Counted from the stretch's first letter, positions 10,219 to 20,945 are shown. The stretch: DNA of 64,000 nt from Anniella stebbinsi (GCA_029215795.1 JARDYH010000003.1:105990609-106054608), one strand, 5' to 3'. The notes: generated from the sequence alone by a model not told the origin. Program-made: numbers and translations.

Positions 10219-10570
10219 TTGTACCCACATGCGAAGTCACGCGTGATCGTGATTGGACAGGCAACGGTGAGAAAATCAAGTGGGCAGAGTTCAAGAACGG
10301 CGCGTAAGTCCAGGGGAGGTACCATCAGGAGACATGGCGGTGCTTTCGTCAATTTTTCCACGTTCAACCATACCCCCCTGAACCGACTCTGCAGTGAAAC
10401 TCCGCATATAAACAACAGTAAAGTGCATTTTATGATGCCCGTAATTCACCTTAACGGCTCTCTTCTAGCGCTATTAGATGTAAAGACGAATATAGGAAAA
10501 AGCACATATTATCAAAAACAGGTGCCAAAGAGACGTCGTGTAGATTCCCCCCCCCCCCCCCCCAAGTCTG
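10219..10570 (+). mobile_element. Copy of dispersed DNA-element family F
   Basis: The right part (10400-10550) aligns with 39765-39945: cat(a/g)taaacaac, taaag(t/c)gcattt, gcccgtaat, then the end gtcgtgtaga / tcttgtagagg. The left part aligns with 8760-8880. This links three places into one family. A C-tract (10547-10562) blurs the right end. Confidence 0.55.
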
Positions 10571-11289
10571 GATGCAACCCTATATTGTTTTTATCTGACC
10601 ACTTTCTACTGGTGAAATAGTAACACATGAACTGCACAGAAATCTTCATCCGTCAAAACAGGGGGTTCTCGCCTTTGCATGTATATTATTATGTTGGCAT
10701 AACAGTTTACATCGGTGTTGCCACACCAAAGACAAGGCTTTCATTGTGCAATCGCCCTGCCTCATTCACAGAATTTTCTAGGGGGCCCATTTGTAACCCT
10801 CATGTTTTTTCCCAGTGTTTCCTCCATCTTCTTTCTTATGAGAGAGACAGACAGACAGACATTATGGAGAAAAAACGTTTTGCTGCCTGTGGCAGGGCAG
10901 AAAATTGTGTTCTCCCCACCAACTCAAGATGTTATTTTGTCACTTGAAGCACAATCTTCCATGAGTGACTTTCCCCTTCTCTAACAATAGAAATCCAATA
11001 ATAATAGATTAAACAAATTAACAATTTGCTGCCCTTTTATGCCTAATAGTGGAATGGAGAGGTATTTTTCACCTTTGTCTCGGGGGGGGGGAGAGATAAA
11101 GGTTGTAGTACTGAAATCTTTTATAGGTATGCTTAACACGACACCTGCTACATGTAACATAGAAATATGGAAATATATTTCATAGAGGTAAAATGGGTAC
11201 AATCTATATTTTGAAGTTTACTACTTTATAGCCTTGTTAATCATTTTTTCATACACAAAATGTTCTCAACAATAAATTAACTTTGTGGC
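10571..11289. other. Unassigned stretch
   Basis: Short motif-free ORFs only. A (GACA)n-like patch lies at 10846-10860 and a G-tract at 11082-11090. Confidence 0.4.
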
Positions 11290-12008
11290 TGTGATGCTGT
11301 CCCCTTTGGTCCTCCTTTATTCCTCTCTATAAATCAAAGGATCCCAACTATGGAACGGGCATCAGAATGCGGCTCGCTGACTCTGTGACTCACTGACCCT
11401 TTTGGGCCTTACTGCAGCCAGCTCAGTAGTCTATATTCCCCCTTCTCCTTTACTGCTGCCACCACTGAACACTGTCCCCTCCCTCAGGTACCTTAAGAAT
11501 CCACTCCAGTTTATAAAACAGAAATAACTTTTAATTAACAATCGGTAAGGTTATGCAGTTTACAAAGCTTATGGTTTCATCTGTTTCAATACTTGTGTGG
11601 TTCAATACAGTTTCATTTGCAATGCTGCCTACACTACCCCCTAGACTACACTCTCTCCTCACAGTCACTCTGTTCCCAAAATAACAAAAGATGTTGTCCC
11701 TACTCTCTCTCTAGACCCTTCCACGGACAAACCCACACACTATCTGACTCAGTCTCTCCACATACATTCCCTATTGCTTCCTTTAGTTCCTCCATCTCAC
11801 TCTAACTGCCAATCCAGACCTTTGAACCACTAGCCAATCAGCATTCACTTCACATTCTATTCACTCTCTCCTCCTCCCAACAGCATTATCCACTTACCAC
11901 CCTTGTATCTGAAGTCCACACAGCACTTACATCTTAAATGGCAGTAATCATTAAACATTACAAACTCTTACATTATGTGTAACTGGCAATAAACAGTAAA
12001 ACATCACA
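11290..12008 (-). mobile_element. LTR of an LTR retrotransposon or retrovirus-like element, minus strand
   Basis: The segment begins TGTGATG and ends CATCACA, a perfect 7-bp terminal inverted pair with the TG...CA ends of LTRs. Directly outside its right edge the minus strand reads AAAAGGGGGCAC, a polypurine tract in the position expected just upstream of a 3' LTR. An AATAAA signal in minus sense lies near 11319, close to the LTR's 3' end. At 719 bp the size is ordinary. No second LTR and no recognisable pol were found, so this is a 3' LTR of a truncated element. Confidence 0.62.
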
Positions 12009-12568
12009 GTGCCCCCTTTTAAAATCTTAACAACAGACAATAGTGCACACCATAAATTACAGCTGAACACTAAAATCGATGAAAATATGCAGCCCTTAAT
12101 AATTGAGAATATGTATTGTGTAGAAAAATGTGGCTTGCAGGAACTCCCTGCTCAAGGAATCCCAGACGGTGAGTGACAGTACAGAGGTTGGGAGTTGAAG
12201 ATCAAAGTACCTAGAGATCTAACTTCTGCACACCCCTGCAAGGTATATCACTTTTTAAAATGCAAGGTATTGTTTTATGATTTCCATTATTGTTCAATTT
12301 GCAATTTCTTGATCTATTATTTGAAAGATAATGCTGCTAATTCTATATCTGCTTTCCCAGTAGCTCAATCTAATAAGCCAAGAAGAATTATTGATGGATC
12401 AAAGACAATGACATATCCTCTACGGGCAGGGTGGGTTTTGCCAGGAAATTTTTGTTTGATGTTATAGTTAGCCATGTTCTTGACTACTAGTCTGACACCC
12501 TTGGTCACTTTCTGTGCTGGAACCTTGTTTGCTCTGACAACTGACTGCTCCCTGAGTAAGAAGTCCAA
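12009..12568 (-). pseudogene. Possible internal remnant upstream of the 12008 LTR
   Basis: 12009-12020 is the polypurine tract. Beyond it, a 67-residue minus-strand frame (12365-12568) is open but matches no domain that I recognise. By position it would belong to the 3' part of the element's internal region. That is inference only. Confidence 0.25.
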
Positions 12569-13606
12569 GTTTTTGGTCAGTCACAAATCACTCCCATTAG
12601 TGCATTTCCCCATTTTTAAGTAAACAGAAAGTAGCTCATCAGACATTAATGGTTCCACTGTGTAAACAGAAGAGCTAAGAAGAATGAAACCCCCAATACG
12701 CAGCTTCTACAATGTAGGAATTAATTGTTTGGCAGTAGATCCGGGCCTGTCTGAGAGTTGCAGTCACCACTGGACAGTTGCAAAGCAAGTGTTTTGCAGG
12801 GGAGCTGCTTAACCTTTTCCCTGCCTGACATTTGTCCATGGCCATAGTGGCCTGTGGGGACCTAACTTCATCAGAGATGCACCGGATCCTCTCTCCGAGT
12901 TAAATTTAACCAAGGAACATAAGCCTATCAAACGCCTTATGTTTAGAGGTCTGGAGTTCAGCACTCACATTCTGGATTGCCGAGTGTAGCATGTGGCCCC
13001 CTCACCATTGCATCGTTGGCTATGGGCTTGCACCTTTTCCCTGTTACCCCCTCCCCCAGCTAGAGTTCCCAGATATGCATTTGCTGCATCACAGGGAAAA
13101 ACAGCTGTTGAGAGGGGACGTTGGGGGGAAACACCCCATGGGGGAAGGGTTAAGCACACGCTTCCATCCCCCATCCTTCCCTACCACTTTGCAGCTGTTC
13201 AGAGGGGACTAGAATTCCCAGGCAGATGTTTGTCGCCAAACATTTAATTCGAAGAACTTAGAAAAAGAAGGGGAATCACAGTGGTGGATGATGTACAACT
13301 TGCCACTAAACTGAGATATGCTATAAAGGAAGAGATGTTTAACATGCAAAGAAATTATTTTCTCTAATTGGCAATACAGTTTGAAATGTAAAGGTTTTTG
13401 TTATACGCCCTGGTTTATTACCAATTGTATGAATTTGGTCAGCTTTTCTCAAATGTAGGATATGGTGTATGTTGCAGGAGAGGGTACTTATGCACATGCT
13501 TAACTCTCCACATTGATGCCAATTAAAGAAAATTATTCATTCCACATTAGCATAATTTTCCATGACCACTATGCTGAAAACATTGCAGAGTGCTTGGTGG
13601 ACAGAT
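12569..13606. other. Unassigned stretch
   Basis: No gene or element recognised. The ORFs at 12965-13247 overlap one another on both strands and have no motif. Confidence 0.4.

Positions 13607-13637
<31 letters not shown>
13607..13637. repeat. (GAT)n microsatellite
   Basis: About ten trinucleotide units, directly upstream of the SINE. Confidence 0.95.
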
Positions 13638-13650
13638 AACACCTGCCTGC

Positions 13651-13850
13651 CAGTGTGGTGTAGTGGCTAGAGTGTCAGACTGGGAGTCGGGAGATCTGGA
13701 TTCTAGTCCCCACTCGGCCATGGAAGCTCACTGGGTGATTTTGGGCCAATCACAGACTCTCAGCCTCACAGAGTTGTTGTTGTGAGGCTAAAATACAGAG
13801 GAGGAGAAGGGAAAAGGGCATGATATAAATGCAATAAATAAAATAAAATT
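13651..13850 (+). mobile_element. tRNA-derived SINE, Sauria-SINE type
   Basis: The head reads cagtgtggtgtagtggctag, with an A-box-like tagtggctag and a B-box ggattctagtcc near 13697-13708, the split Pol III promoter of a tRNA. The body (ctcactgggtgattttgggc...cagcctcacagagttgttg) and the aataaa-type tail match the SINE widespread in squamates. Such SINEs are copied by a LINE in trans. It abuts a fragment of a LINE tail in the minus sense (about 13852-13892) and then the truncated gypsy gag. Confidence 0.8.
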
Positions 13851-13892
13851 GAAAAATTTGTATACTGCCCGATAGCTGAAGCTCTCTAGTTC

Positions 13893-14640
13893 GTTTAAAA
13901 CTTTGGCTTGAATGTTTGGAAAAATGATTTCTTGCAATGAAAGAAGATGACCCCACCACCAAAAGGATAATGTTACTACATTTTGCAGGCAGCAAAGTAC
14001 ACCAAATTTTCAAAACATTGTCTGAGTCTGAGACTGGAGAAAGTGATGATTATGAAAAGGCAAAACTAGCTCTTACCAAGTACTTTAAACCATACAAAAA
14101 TATAGACTTTGAACAGTACACCTTTCGGCAAGCACACTAAAAAGGAGAGAATACTGATGAATATCACACCCGTTTACGTCATCTGGCGCAATCCTGTGAA
14201 TTTGCAAACACAGATCATGAGATAAGAGTGCAAATAATATAGGGATGCTCTTCAGCCAAACTTCGAAGATAAATTTTGCGAGAACCCCAGATGACTCTCA
14301 CCAAAATACTGGACACTGCTTGAGCAAATGAAATGTCAGAAACACATGCTCAGCTAATAGAACAAGGGAGTCAGTCTGCACAAATAGAAACTGCACATGC
14401 ACTCCAGAAGCATTTCAACAGGAATCAGCGAACACATCCTCAAGGTGGCAATGGCAATCAATCTCCTAAAGCCCAGCAAATGTCCATGAAGACAGCACAG
14501 GCAACCTGCTACAATTGTGGAGGATCCTAAACTCACAGAGGCAATTGCCCTGCCAGAGGTACAATTTGCCACAACTGTGGAAAAAGAAACCACTATGCAA
14601 GAGTCTGCAGATCACCACAGCTTACACCAAGCATTCACAA
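13893..14640 (+). pseudogene. Gypsy gag remnant with zinc knuckles
   Basis: A degenerate gag. The first part (about 13893-14300) has the LLHFAG and F..QAH type motifs of the gag capsid region. Near 14509-14625 two CCHC knuckles follow: CYNCGG with a stop inside, and CHNCGKRNHYARVC. The knuckles bind element RNA. In-frame stops occur at about 13909, 14138, 14239, 14271, 14321 and 14528. The N-terminus is missing. Confidence 0.75.
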
Positions 14641-14710
14641 CCAAGACCAAGACCAAGCAAATGCTCTTCAGGCTGACCCTTCAGAGGTAGACAATGCATA
14701 TGTTTACACA

Positions 14711-14938
14711 GTGTACTCTACACAAACAAGTGTTTCCAAACAGAATTGTCTACCACGTTGCCACATTTGTATACAAGGACATAAGACTGAAGTTTTGATC
14801 GACACTGGTGCATCTGTGAATGTGATGGCTCAGTGTGTATATGATGCATTTCCTCAGAAACCACCACTTCAGAACACAGCAGTAAAGATATATGCCTATG
14901 GTACCCCGGAACCATTATCAGTGTGTGGCATGTTTTGA
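14711..14938 (+). pseudogene. Gypsy aspartic protease region
   Basis: The frame holds VLIDTGASVNVM, the DTGA active-site motif of a retroviral-type aspartic protease, near residues 29-40. It would cleave the polyprotein. The frame ends in a TGA at 14936-14938, after which the reading continues into the spacer before reverse transcriptase. Confidence 0.75.
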
Positions 14939-14983
14939 GCCACTTTTGCTTTCAGGGGCATCACTGTTACAAGCCCACTGTGT

Positions 14984-16257
14984 GTGGTGGCCTATGGCAG
15001 CGATACACTGCTTAGTTACAAGACTGCTAGTGCGTTAGGACTAATTCAAGTAATACAAGAAATACGTCTTGATAGAATAACTCAAAGCCTCCAAACCTAT
15101 GAAAAAATGTTTCAAGGGATTGGAAAGCTAAAAAGAAAGCTAGTAAGACTTCACATTGATGAAAATGTTCAGCCAGTGGCATTACCACATAGACGTATTC
15201 CTTTCCACATCAGAAAACTAGTTGAAGAACTAACACATCTAGAAGAGCTTGACATTATTGAGCGAGTAGAAGGTCCTACTCCTTGGGTTTCTCCAATCGT
15301 AGTTGTCCAGAAGCCTAAGCAACCTGGAAAAATCCGGATTTGTGTGGACATGCGCTTACCCAATCAAGCCATCAAGAGAGAGAGACACACATTACTCCCA
15401 CTGTGGATAACATCATTGCAGATTTGAATGGGGCAAAATTCTTCTCCAAACTTGACCTTACAGCTGGTTACCACCAGTTGGAGTTCCATCCAGAGTCCAG
15501 ATATATCACAACCCTTTCAACTCATGTTGGCCTTCAACGCTACAAGCACCTCAATTTTGGCATTTCTTCAGCTGCAGAGATATTTCAGAATGTTATCCAT
15601 GAAGTTCTAGCTGGACTCCCCGGAGTTCTTAATGTAAGTGATGATATCCTGGTTTTTGGTACCACATCAACTGAACATGATATTCGACTTGAAGCAGTTT
15701 TAAAATGACTGCATGAGGAACACCTGACATTAAATCAAAGTAAATGTGAATTCAAAAAAACTATTTTGGAATTCTTTGGATATGTCTTCTCCAAAGATGG
15801 CATTTCGGCAGATCCAAAAAAAGTAATGGCTATACATAATGCTGTTGTACCTACTAATTCTACTGAAGTTCGCAGTTTGCTAGGCCTTGCAAACTATTGC
15901 GGCTGATTTATACCAAGATTAGCCACAATTTCACAGCCTCTCCGGGATCTCACTAAAAAAGATCAAACATGGGAATGGTCAGAAAAACACCAGATTGCTT
16001 TTACTGAGTTAAAGGATGCACTTGCAAGTGATGTAGTCATGTCATACTTTGATCCAAGCAAGAAGATGGAACTTGTGGTGGATGCCAGCCCTGTTGGACT
16101 AGGAGCTGTTCTCACACAGATTGATCAAGATGGCCACATTTCTACTATTGCATATGCCAGCAAAGCTCTTTCTCCTACAGAACAATGATATTCTCAGACA
16201 GAGAGGGAAGCTCTTGCAGTAGCCTGGGCATGCTCACATTTTCATTTATACATATAT
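14984..16257 (+). pseudogene. Gypsy reverse transcriptase and first half of RNase H
   Basis: Recognisable reverse-transcriptase blocks are PWVSPIVVVQKP (about 15280-15315), FSKLDLTAGYHQLEFHPES (15440-15500) and SDDILVFG at the catalytic box (about 15639), where Y-x-D-D reads V-S-D-D. RNase H follows with ELVVDASPVGLGAVL (about 16070) and TEREALAVAWACSHFH (16195-16245). A frame change near 15380-15430 and TGA codons at 15706, 15904 and 16186 break it. The domain stops at 16257, where copia is inserted, and continues at 20605. Confidence 0.85.
16253..16257 (+). repeat. Target-site duplication of the copia insertion (left copy)
   Basis: TATAT, repeated at 20605-20609 directly after the other LTR. 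Five bases is the usual size for Ty1/copia integrase. Confidence 0.8.
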
Positions 16258-16761
16258 CGTTAGGGAGAGAAGCGCTCCCCGTTCGTTTTAGCAGAGTAAG
16301 CGTGTTTTTGTCCAGAACAAGTCCAAGCAGTAAAGAAATACTCACACTCCAGCAGTATCGTGTATAATACAAGTCCTTTACTGTGTTCCAATAATATATA
16401 TACAGGCAACTGGTTCCTTCAGATAATTCAGGTTTTTCAGGTAGCTATTGCATAGCATAATTCTCCATCCATCAATCTCTCATTCCACCAGCCTCCATCC
16501 ACAAAATCTTCAGCCTAACTTCTTCCTAACAGCCATTTTCCTATCCTTACTTATATACATATTTGCTAAACCCTGACTCAGCACACAGTCAATTACCTAA
16601 CCTTCTAGAAAGATTCTCCCTATCTTCCTGACCTTTTTAACAGCATAGAAAAAAAAAACTATACTATCAGATTATTGACTGCAGCTGGCTGTTCAGTCTT
16701 CCCTGGACACTCAAAACTTGTCCAGTTCTTTATTCAACTTAAACAGAAATTTTCCCTGACA
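16258..16761 (-). repeat. Copia 3' LTR
   Basis: 504 bp. Its terminal dinucleotide has decayed from CA to CG in minus sense (cg at 16258). It holds an extra 20-21 bp (about 16352-16372) absent from the other LTR. Confidence 0.92.
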
Positions 16762-16798
16762 CCCCTTCAAAATTGAAGACTTAAGATGAATAAAGCGG

Positions 16799-17125
16799 TC
16801 ATTCCTTATCAAGCATTTCAAAACCTAGTTTTTCAATTAATTTGTCATGCTGATAAGTTACCAACGGTTTGGTAAACACATCTGCTACATTTTCTTTTGA
16901 TGCACAGTATACTAACTTTATAAATCCATTTTCCACATATTGTTTCACATTAAAGAACCTTATAGCTACATGCTTTGTCCTGGCTTTCAACATTTGTGAA
17001 TTGGCTAAAGCTATACAAGATTGTGAGTCTTCATACACTTTAACAGGTAAATCATATGTTACATTCATGTCCTTTAACAATTGCATAAACCATTCCAGTT
17101 CTCCACATGCTTCTGACAATGACAC
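16799..17125 (-). pseudogene. Copia RNase H, C-terminal part
   Basis: Continues the RNase H of the upstream frame after one nonsense codon: TAA at 17126-17128 replaces the residue between SCEAE and VSLSEA. It holds VYEDSQSCIALA, with a catalytic Asp, and the conserved KHVAIRFFNVK. RNase H removes the RNA strand after first-strand synthesis. It ends with a natural-looking stop just before the polypurine tract. Confidence 0.85.
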
Positions 17126-18212
17126 TTATTCAGCCTCGCATGAAGATGTAGCCACACAGCCTTGCTTCTTGGTTTTCCAGTGAATTAGTGACCTTCCAAG
17201 TATAATAGCCATTCCACTTGTAGACTTCCGGTCTTTGGGGTTCCCTGCCCAATCACTGTACACATAGCATTCTAAGGACTCAGTTTCAAAGGACGACAGC
17301 GTTAGACAAAGATCTAAAGTATTTTTCAAATAACGCAACATTCTTTTGACTCCCAACCAGGCAGCATTTGTTGGCTTCATAACTAGCTGACTTAAAACAC
17401 CTACAACACATGCAATGTCTGCACGTGTCCACTGGCTTATGTACAACAAGCTTCCAATAACAGATTGATACAATTCAGGATCATTGAAACTTTCCCCTTC
17501 CAAGTTTGATCTGAATTCTGGTAGCATTGGACTTTGTACACCATTACAATCAGTCATCCCACATGACTCAAGTAGGTTAACAATTTTCTGTTTCTGACTC
17601 AGAAAATATTTTCCATTCCATTTGATGATTTGCATCCCCAAATAATTGCTCACTTCTCCAAGTGACTTCGGTTTGAATTTCTCCTCCAAACATTTTGTAA
17701 CTTCTTGTATTTGGCTTATGGACTTAGAGGTTATTAAAATGTCATCAACATAAATAAGTACCATAACAAAACCATTACAATCTTCTCTTATATATAAACA
17801 TGGATCCGCAATTCCCCTCTGAAAACCTAAGTCTTCAACTAGGGCTGCATTCAAACAGTTGTTCCAGCACCTTGCTGACTGTTTGAGTCCATATACCACT
17901 TTCTTAAGCAACCACACTTGATCAGAATCCTCGCCAAACCCGGTAGGCTTTTCCATGTAAATCTCTTCATGTAAATCTGCATGTAAATAATCAGTTCCCA
18001 CATCAAAGTGCTTCACAGTCATATTATTCTTAGCTGCTAAGCTTAGAAATAATCTTAAAGTAGTTGCTTTGCAAGTGGGAGAAAAAAATTGATCGAAATC
18101 CTTCCCTTTTACTTGCAAAAAAACCTTTGCAATCAATCTTGCTTTATATCCAGCTTCACCATTTTCCAAAACCTTTTTCTTAAACACCCAGTGGCAATCC
18201 ACTGATTTTTTT
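17126..18212 (-). pseudogene. Copia reverse transcriptase and N-terminal RNase H
   Basis: Reads HWVFKKK, then GYKARLIAK, then FSPTCKATTLRLFLSLAA, then LKQSARCWN, then LIYVDDILITSKS with the intact YVDD catalytic box near 17740-17760, then SNYLGMQI. RNase H starts with YSDWAGNPKDRKSTSG. The open frame extends back to 18331, but bases above 18212 are read in the wrong frame: a run of seven T on the + strand (18206-18212) makes a one-base shift from the frame upstream. The reverse transcriptase core itself is uninterrupted. Confidence 0.88.
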
Positions 18213-18630
18213 ACCTTCTGGTAACTGTGTAGTCTCATACACATCGTGTTTTGAAAAACTTTGCAGCTCATCCTGCATTGCAGAAAACCATTTCTGTTTC
18301 TCCTGTGCAGGCAGCTGTAACACTTCCTCATAGCTTTGAGGCTCGTAATTTACCAAACAAACTCTGGCATTGTGGCTCTCAAACCCATACCTTTCAGGTG
18401 GTACGCCTTTGTTAACCCTGTCAGACCTCCTTAATTTATTAGGACTCGGTTCTGCAGACAGTTTCTCTCTATTGCTTTCCATTGGGGGCGGAGTTAAATG
18501 CTGCTCTCTGGGAGGCCCAGCTCCAGCAGGCACTAACCCCTTCTGCTCCTCCCCTTCATTTCTCCCATCCGGTGAGAAATGTAGCAATACCTCGGGTTTG
18601 AATGAATTCTTTGCCAGTTTTGCTCTTCAA
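18213..18630 (-). pseudogene. Copia linker between integrase and reverse transcriptase
   Basis: Frame with a charged, proline-rich region (PPPMESNREKL, SPNKLRRSDRVNKG) and then a start of the reverse-transcriptase domain (KWFSAMQDELQSFSKHDVYE). Frameshifts border it on both sides (about 18615-18640 and 18206-18212). Confidence 0.75.
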
Positions 18631-19395
18631 AGCTAGCTGACTTGGACACAATGATTTTACCACCTTCAATGTAAAACCTCCAAGACTTTTCACTGTACCC
18701 AACAAAGCGAGCACGGATCGCCTTGCTGTCCCCTTTTCGCCTCTGGCTTTTTGGAATATTTACATATGCAAATGCGCCCCAGACTCTCAAATGAGATAAG
18801 TTTGGCTTCTTTCCATGTAACTGATAGAAAGGAACACTATCAACTGCTTGCGACCAGGTTCTATTCAGCAAATAATTGGCAGTCGAAAATGTTTCTGCCC
18901 ACAAACCTGGCTCTGCATTTGCATCCAGTAACAGAGAGTCTTTCACCGTCTGAAGTAGACCATTCCTCCTCTCAATTGCTCCATTTTGCCAAGGTGCAAA
19001 TGGATTTGAAAACCTGTGAGTTATTCCATTCACTTTGGTCCACTTTAAAAAATCATGACCAGTAAACTCTCCACCTCTGTCAGACTGAATCTGGATTACT
19101 TGCTTTTGGAACCTGCGTTCTGCCCATGTCACCCAATTTTTAAACGTTTGAAACACCTCTGATTTTTTCTTTAACATGAAAACCCAACTAAATCTGGATT
19201 TGTCATCCAGAATGACCAGTACAAATCTGGCACCTCCAACACTGTCCTTAAAAGGACCAACCAGATCCAGGTGTACAAGCTCAAACACCTCCCGAGAAAT
19301 CCTATTACTTTTCTTATTTATAGCCCGAACCTTTGACTTTGATTGCTTGCATACTCTGCAATCCACTCCTTTGGCATTTGTTTTAACACTTTAAA
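18630..19395 (-). pseudogene. Copia integrase
   Basis: Cys pair CRVCKQSKSK completes the zinc-binding HHCC domain begun in the upstream frame. The catalytic core has VHLDLVGPF, QSDRGGEF and APWQNGAIERRNG, the D, D and E of the DDE triad. PNLSHLRVWGAFAYV and RARFVGYSEKSWRFY follow, as usual in copia integrases. It inserts the cDNA into the chromosome. The core is open; frameshifts flank it at about 19390-19405 and 18615-18640. Confidence 0.88.
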
Positions 19396-20022
19396 ACTCG
19401 TGTGACCCATCCTTCTATGCAGTAAGTGGATATAATTTGAATAACTTGGAGCATTTCCAATTTGACTTACCACGCACTCATTAGATCTCATTTCATATAA
19501 ACCATTTTTGAGATACCCTTGCGCACAAATTTGCCCCTCCTTTGTCACTTCACACAGGCATCCTTTGAAAGTGACAACGTATCCTTCCTTTGTTAGGCTT
19601 GCTACGGAAAGAAGATTAAAATCGAGACTTTCAACACATAGCACATCAGGTAAATATTTCCCTAAACATGGAATGAAACAAAGCCCTTTTCCTGATACGG
19701 GAACTTGTTTTCCATCTGCTAGAGTAACTGAATCCGGAGATCCAGACCAGAGTTTATCAAACTCTTCCTTGCTATGACACAGGGTTTGACTCGACGCGGA
19801 GTCAGTGAGCCAAATTCCTTTCCGCTTTTGCTCCTTCATTTCCAAGGCTACAGAAACCAACTGAGCGTGCCGAGATCCCTTTCTCTCTTGCTCTCGCTCT
19901 CCTTTGGAGTAATGGCTTTCCTGCCAATGCGCGGCTCCCTTCGTTTGCAGTTTCACTCGGCAATTTCTCCGAACATGCCCCGGCTTTCCACAACAAAAAC
20001 ATTTCCGCTTCTCAACGGCCAT
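19390..20022 (-). pseudogene. Copia gag zinc knuckle, protease and integrase N-terminus
   Basis: ATG at 20022. A CCHC knuckle, CFCCGKPGHVRRNC, begins only about 7 residues in. A protease motif follows: GIWLTDSASSQTLC, where DSAS stands in place of the usual DSG/DTG, an odd change at the active site. LADGKQVPVSGKG and LHRRMGHTSFKVL mark the pre-integrase region. The normal copia capsid before the knuckle is absent: only about 100 bases separate the primer site from the knuckle. Confidence 0.85.
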
Positions 20023-20058
20023 TGTGCACTCATATAGTCCTGGCACTCCTGGTTTATA

Positions 20059-20110
20059 GCTGGGCTACTGCTGGGCTTTTTCCTGGGCTACTTTCTGGGC
20101 TACTTTCTGG
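20059..20110. repeat. Short tandem repeat beside the copia primer site
   Basis: A gggctacttyct unit is repeated about four times between the truncated gag and the primer-binding site. It may mark where the capsid was lost by slippage or recombination. Confidence 0.6.
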
Positions 20111-20121
20111 GCCCATAACCC
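20107..20121 (-). promoter_or_regulatory. Copia primer-binding site, initiator tRNA-Met anticodon arm
   Basis: The + strand here reads CTGGGCCCATAACCC, which equals the anticodon stem-loop of vertebrate initiator tRNA-Met as I know it. The element RNA (minus sense) is therefore complementary to it over 15 bases, right next to the 5' LTR. Drosophila copia is known to prime from an internal fragment of this same tRNA. Confidence 0.82.
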
Positions 20122-20604
20122 TGTTAGGGAGAGAAGCGCTCCCCATTTGCTTTAGCAGAGTAAGCATGTTTTTGTCCAGAACAAGTCCAAGCAGTAAAGA
20201 AATACTCACACTCCAAGTCCTTTACTGTGTTCCAATAATATATATACAGGCAACTGGTTCCTTCAGATAATTCAGGTTTTTCAGGTAGCTATTGCATAGC
20301 ATAATTCTCCATCCATCAATCTCTCATTCCACCAGCCTCCATCCACAAAATCTTCAGCCTAACTTCTTCCTAACAGCCATTTTCCTATCCTTACTTATAT
20401 ACATATTTGCTGAGCCCTGACTCAGCACACAGTCAATTACCTAACCTTCTAGAAAGATTCTCCCTATCTTCCTGACCTTTTTAACAGCATAGGAAAAAAA
20501 ACTATACTATCAGATTATTGACTGCAGCTGGCTGTTCAGTCTTCCCTGGACACTCAAAACTTGTCCAGTTCTTTATTCAACTTAAACAGAAATTTTCCCT
20601 GACA
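20122..20604 (-). repeat. Copia 5' LTR
   Basis: 483 bp with intact TG...CA ends in minus sense. A TATATAAG in minus sense lies at 20394-20401 and could be the promoter TATA box. Confidence 0.92.
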
Positions 20605-20945
20605 TATATGGGTGCCCATTCACAGTTATAACTGATCACAAGCCTCTTGAGCCCATGTTTAACAATCCATCCTTTCAACCACCAGTTCGTATTGAGTGAT
20701 GGATGCCCAAATTGCAAGGCTATAACTACAGAGTTGTGTATCGACCAGGTAAAGACAATCCAGCTGATTATTTTTCTAGGCATCCCATATTTAAAACAGC
20801 TGCCAACCACACAGCTACAAATGAAGCAGAGGCACATGTCAATTTCTTTGTCTCCCATGCTGTTCCTAAAGCTCTTTCTCTACAGACAATAGAGACTGCT
20901 GCACAAGCTGACACATGTATACAGACAATGGCTGGTGGAAAGATC
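20605..20945 (+). pseudogene. Gypsy RNase H, second half
   Basis: Resumes the gypsy RNase H directly after copia with YGCPFTVITDHKPLEPMF, then YNYRVVYRPGKDNPADYFSRHP, the C-terminal RNase H motif. A TGA lies at 20697-20699 between IE and WMPK. The first five bases are the copied target site. Confidence 0.85.

Larger units (their letters stand above)
16258..20604 (-). mobile_element. Ty1/copia retrotransposon, minus strand, two LTRs
   Basis: LTRs at 16258-16761 and 20122-20604 flank coding domains in the copia order: zinc knuckle, protease, integrase, reverse transcriptase, RNase H. In minus sense the LTR starts TGTCAGGG and ends CCTAACA. The primer site lies next to the 5' LTR (20107-20121), and a GAAGGGG polypurine tract lies next to the 3' LTR (16762-16768). 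A 5-bp TATAT duplication flanks the whole. The LTRs differ at few positions plus one 20-21-bp indel, so the insertion is fairly young. The gag capsid is missing and the pol carries a few frameshifts and one nonsense codon, so this copy is probably not autonomous. Copia elements are uncommon in vertebrates. Confidence 0.93.

Noticed and set aside
13651..13850. Functional tRNA gene
   Set aside because: The A/B boxes belong to a SINE: the cloverleaf is not closed, and a SINE body and tail follow.
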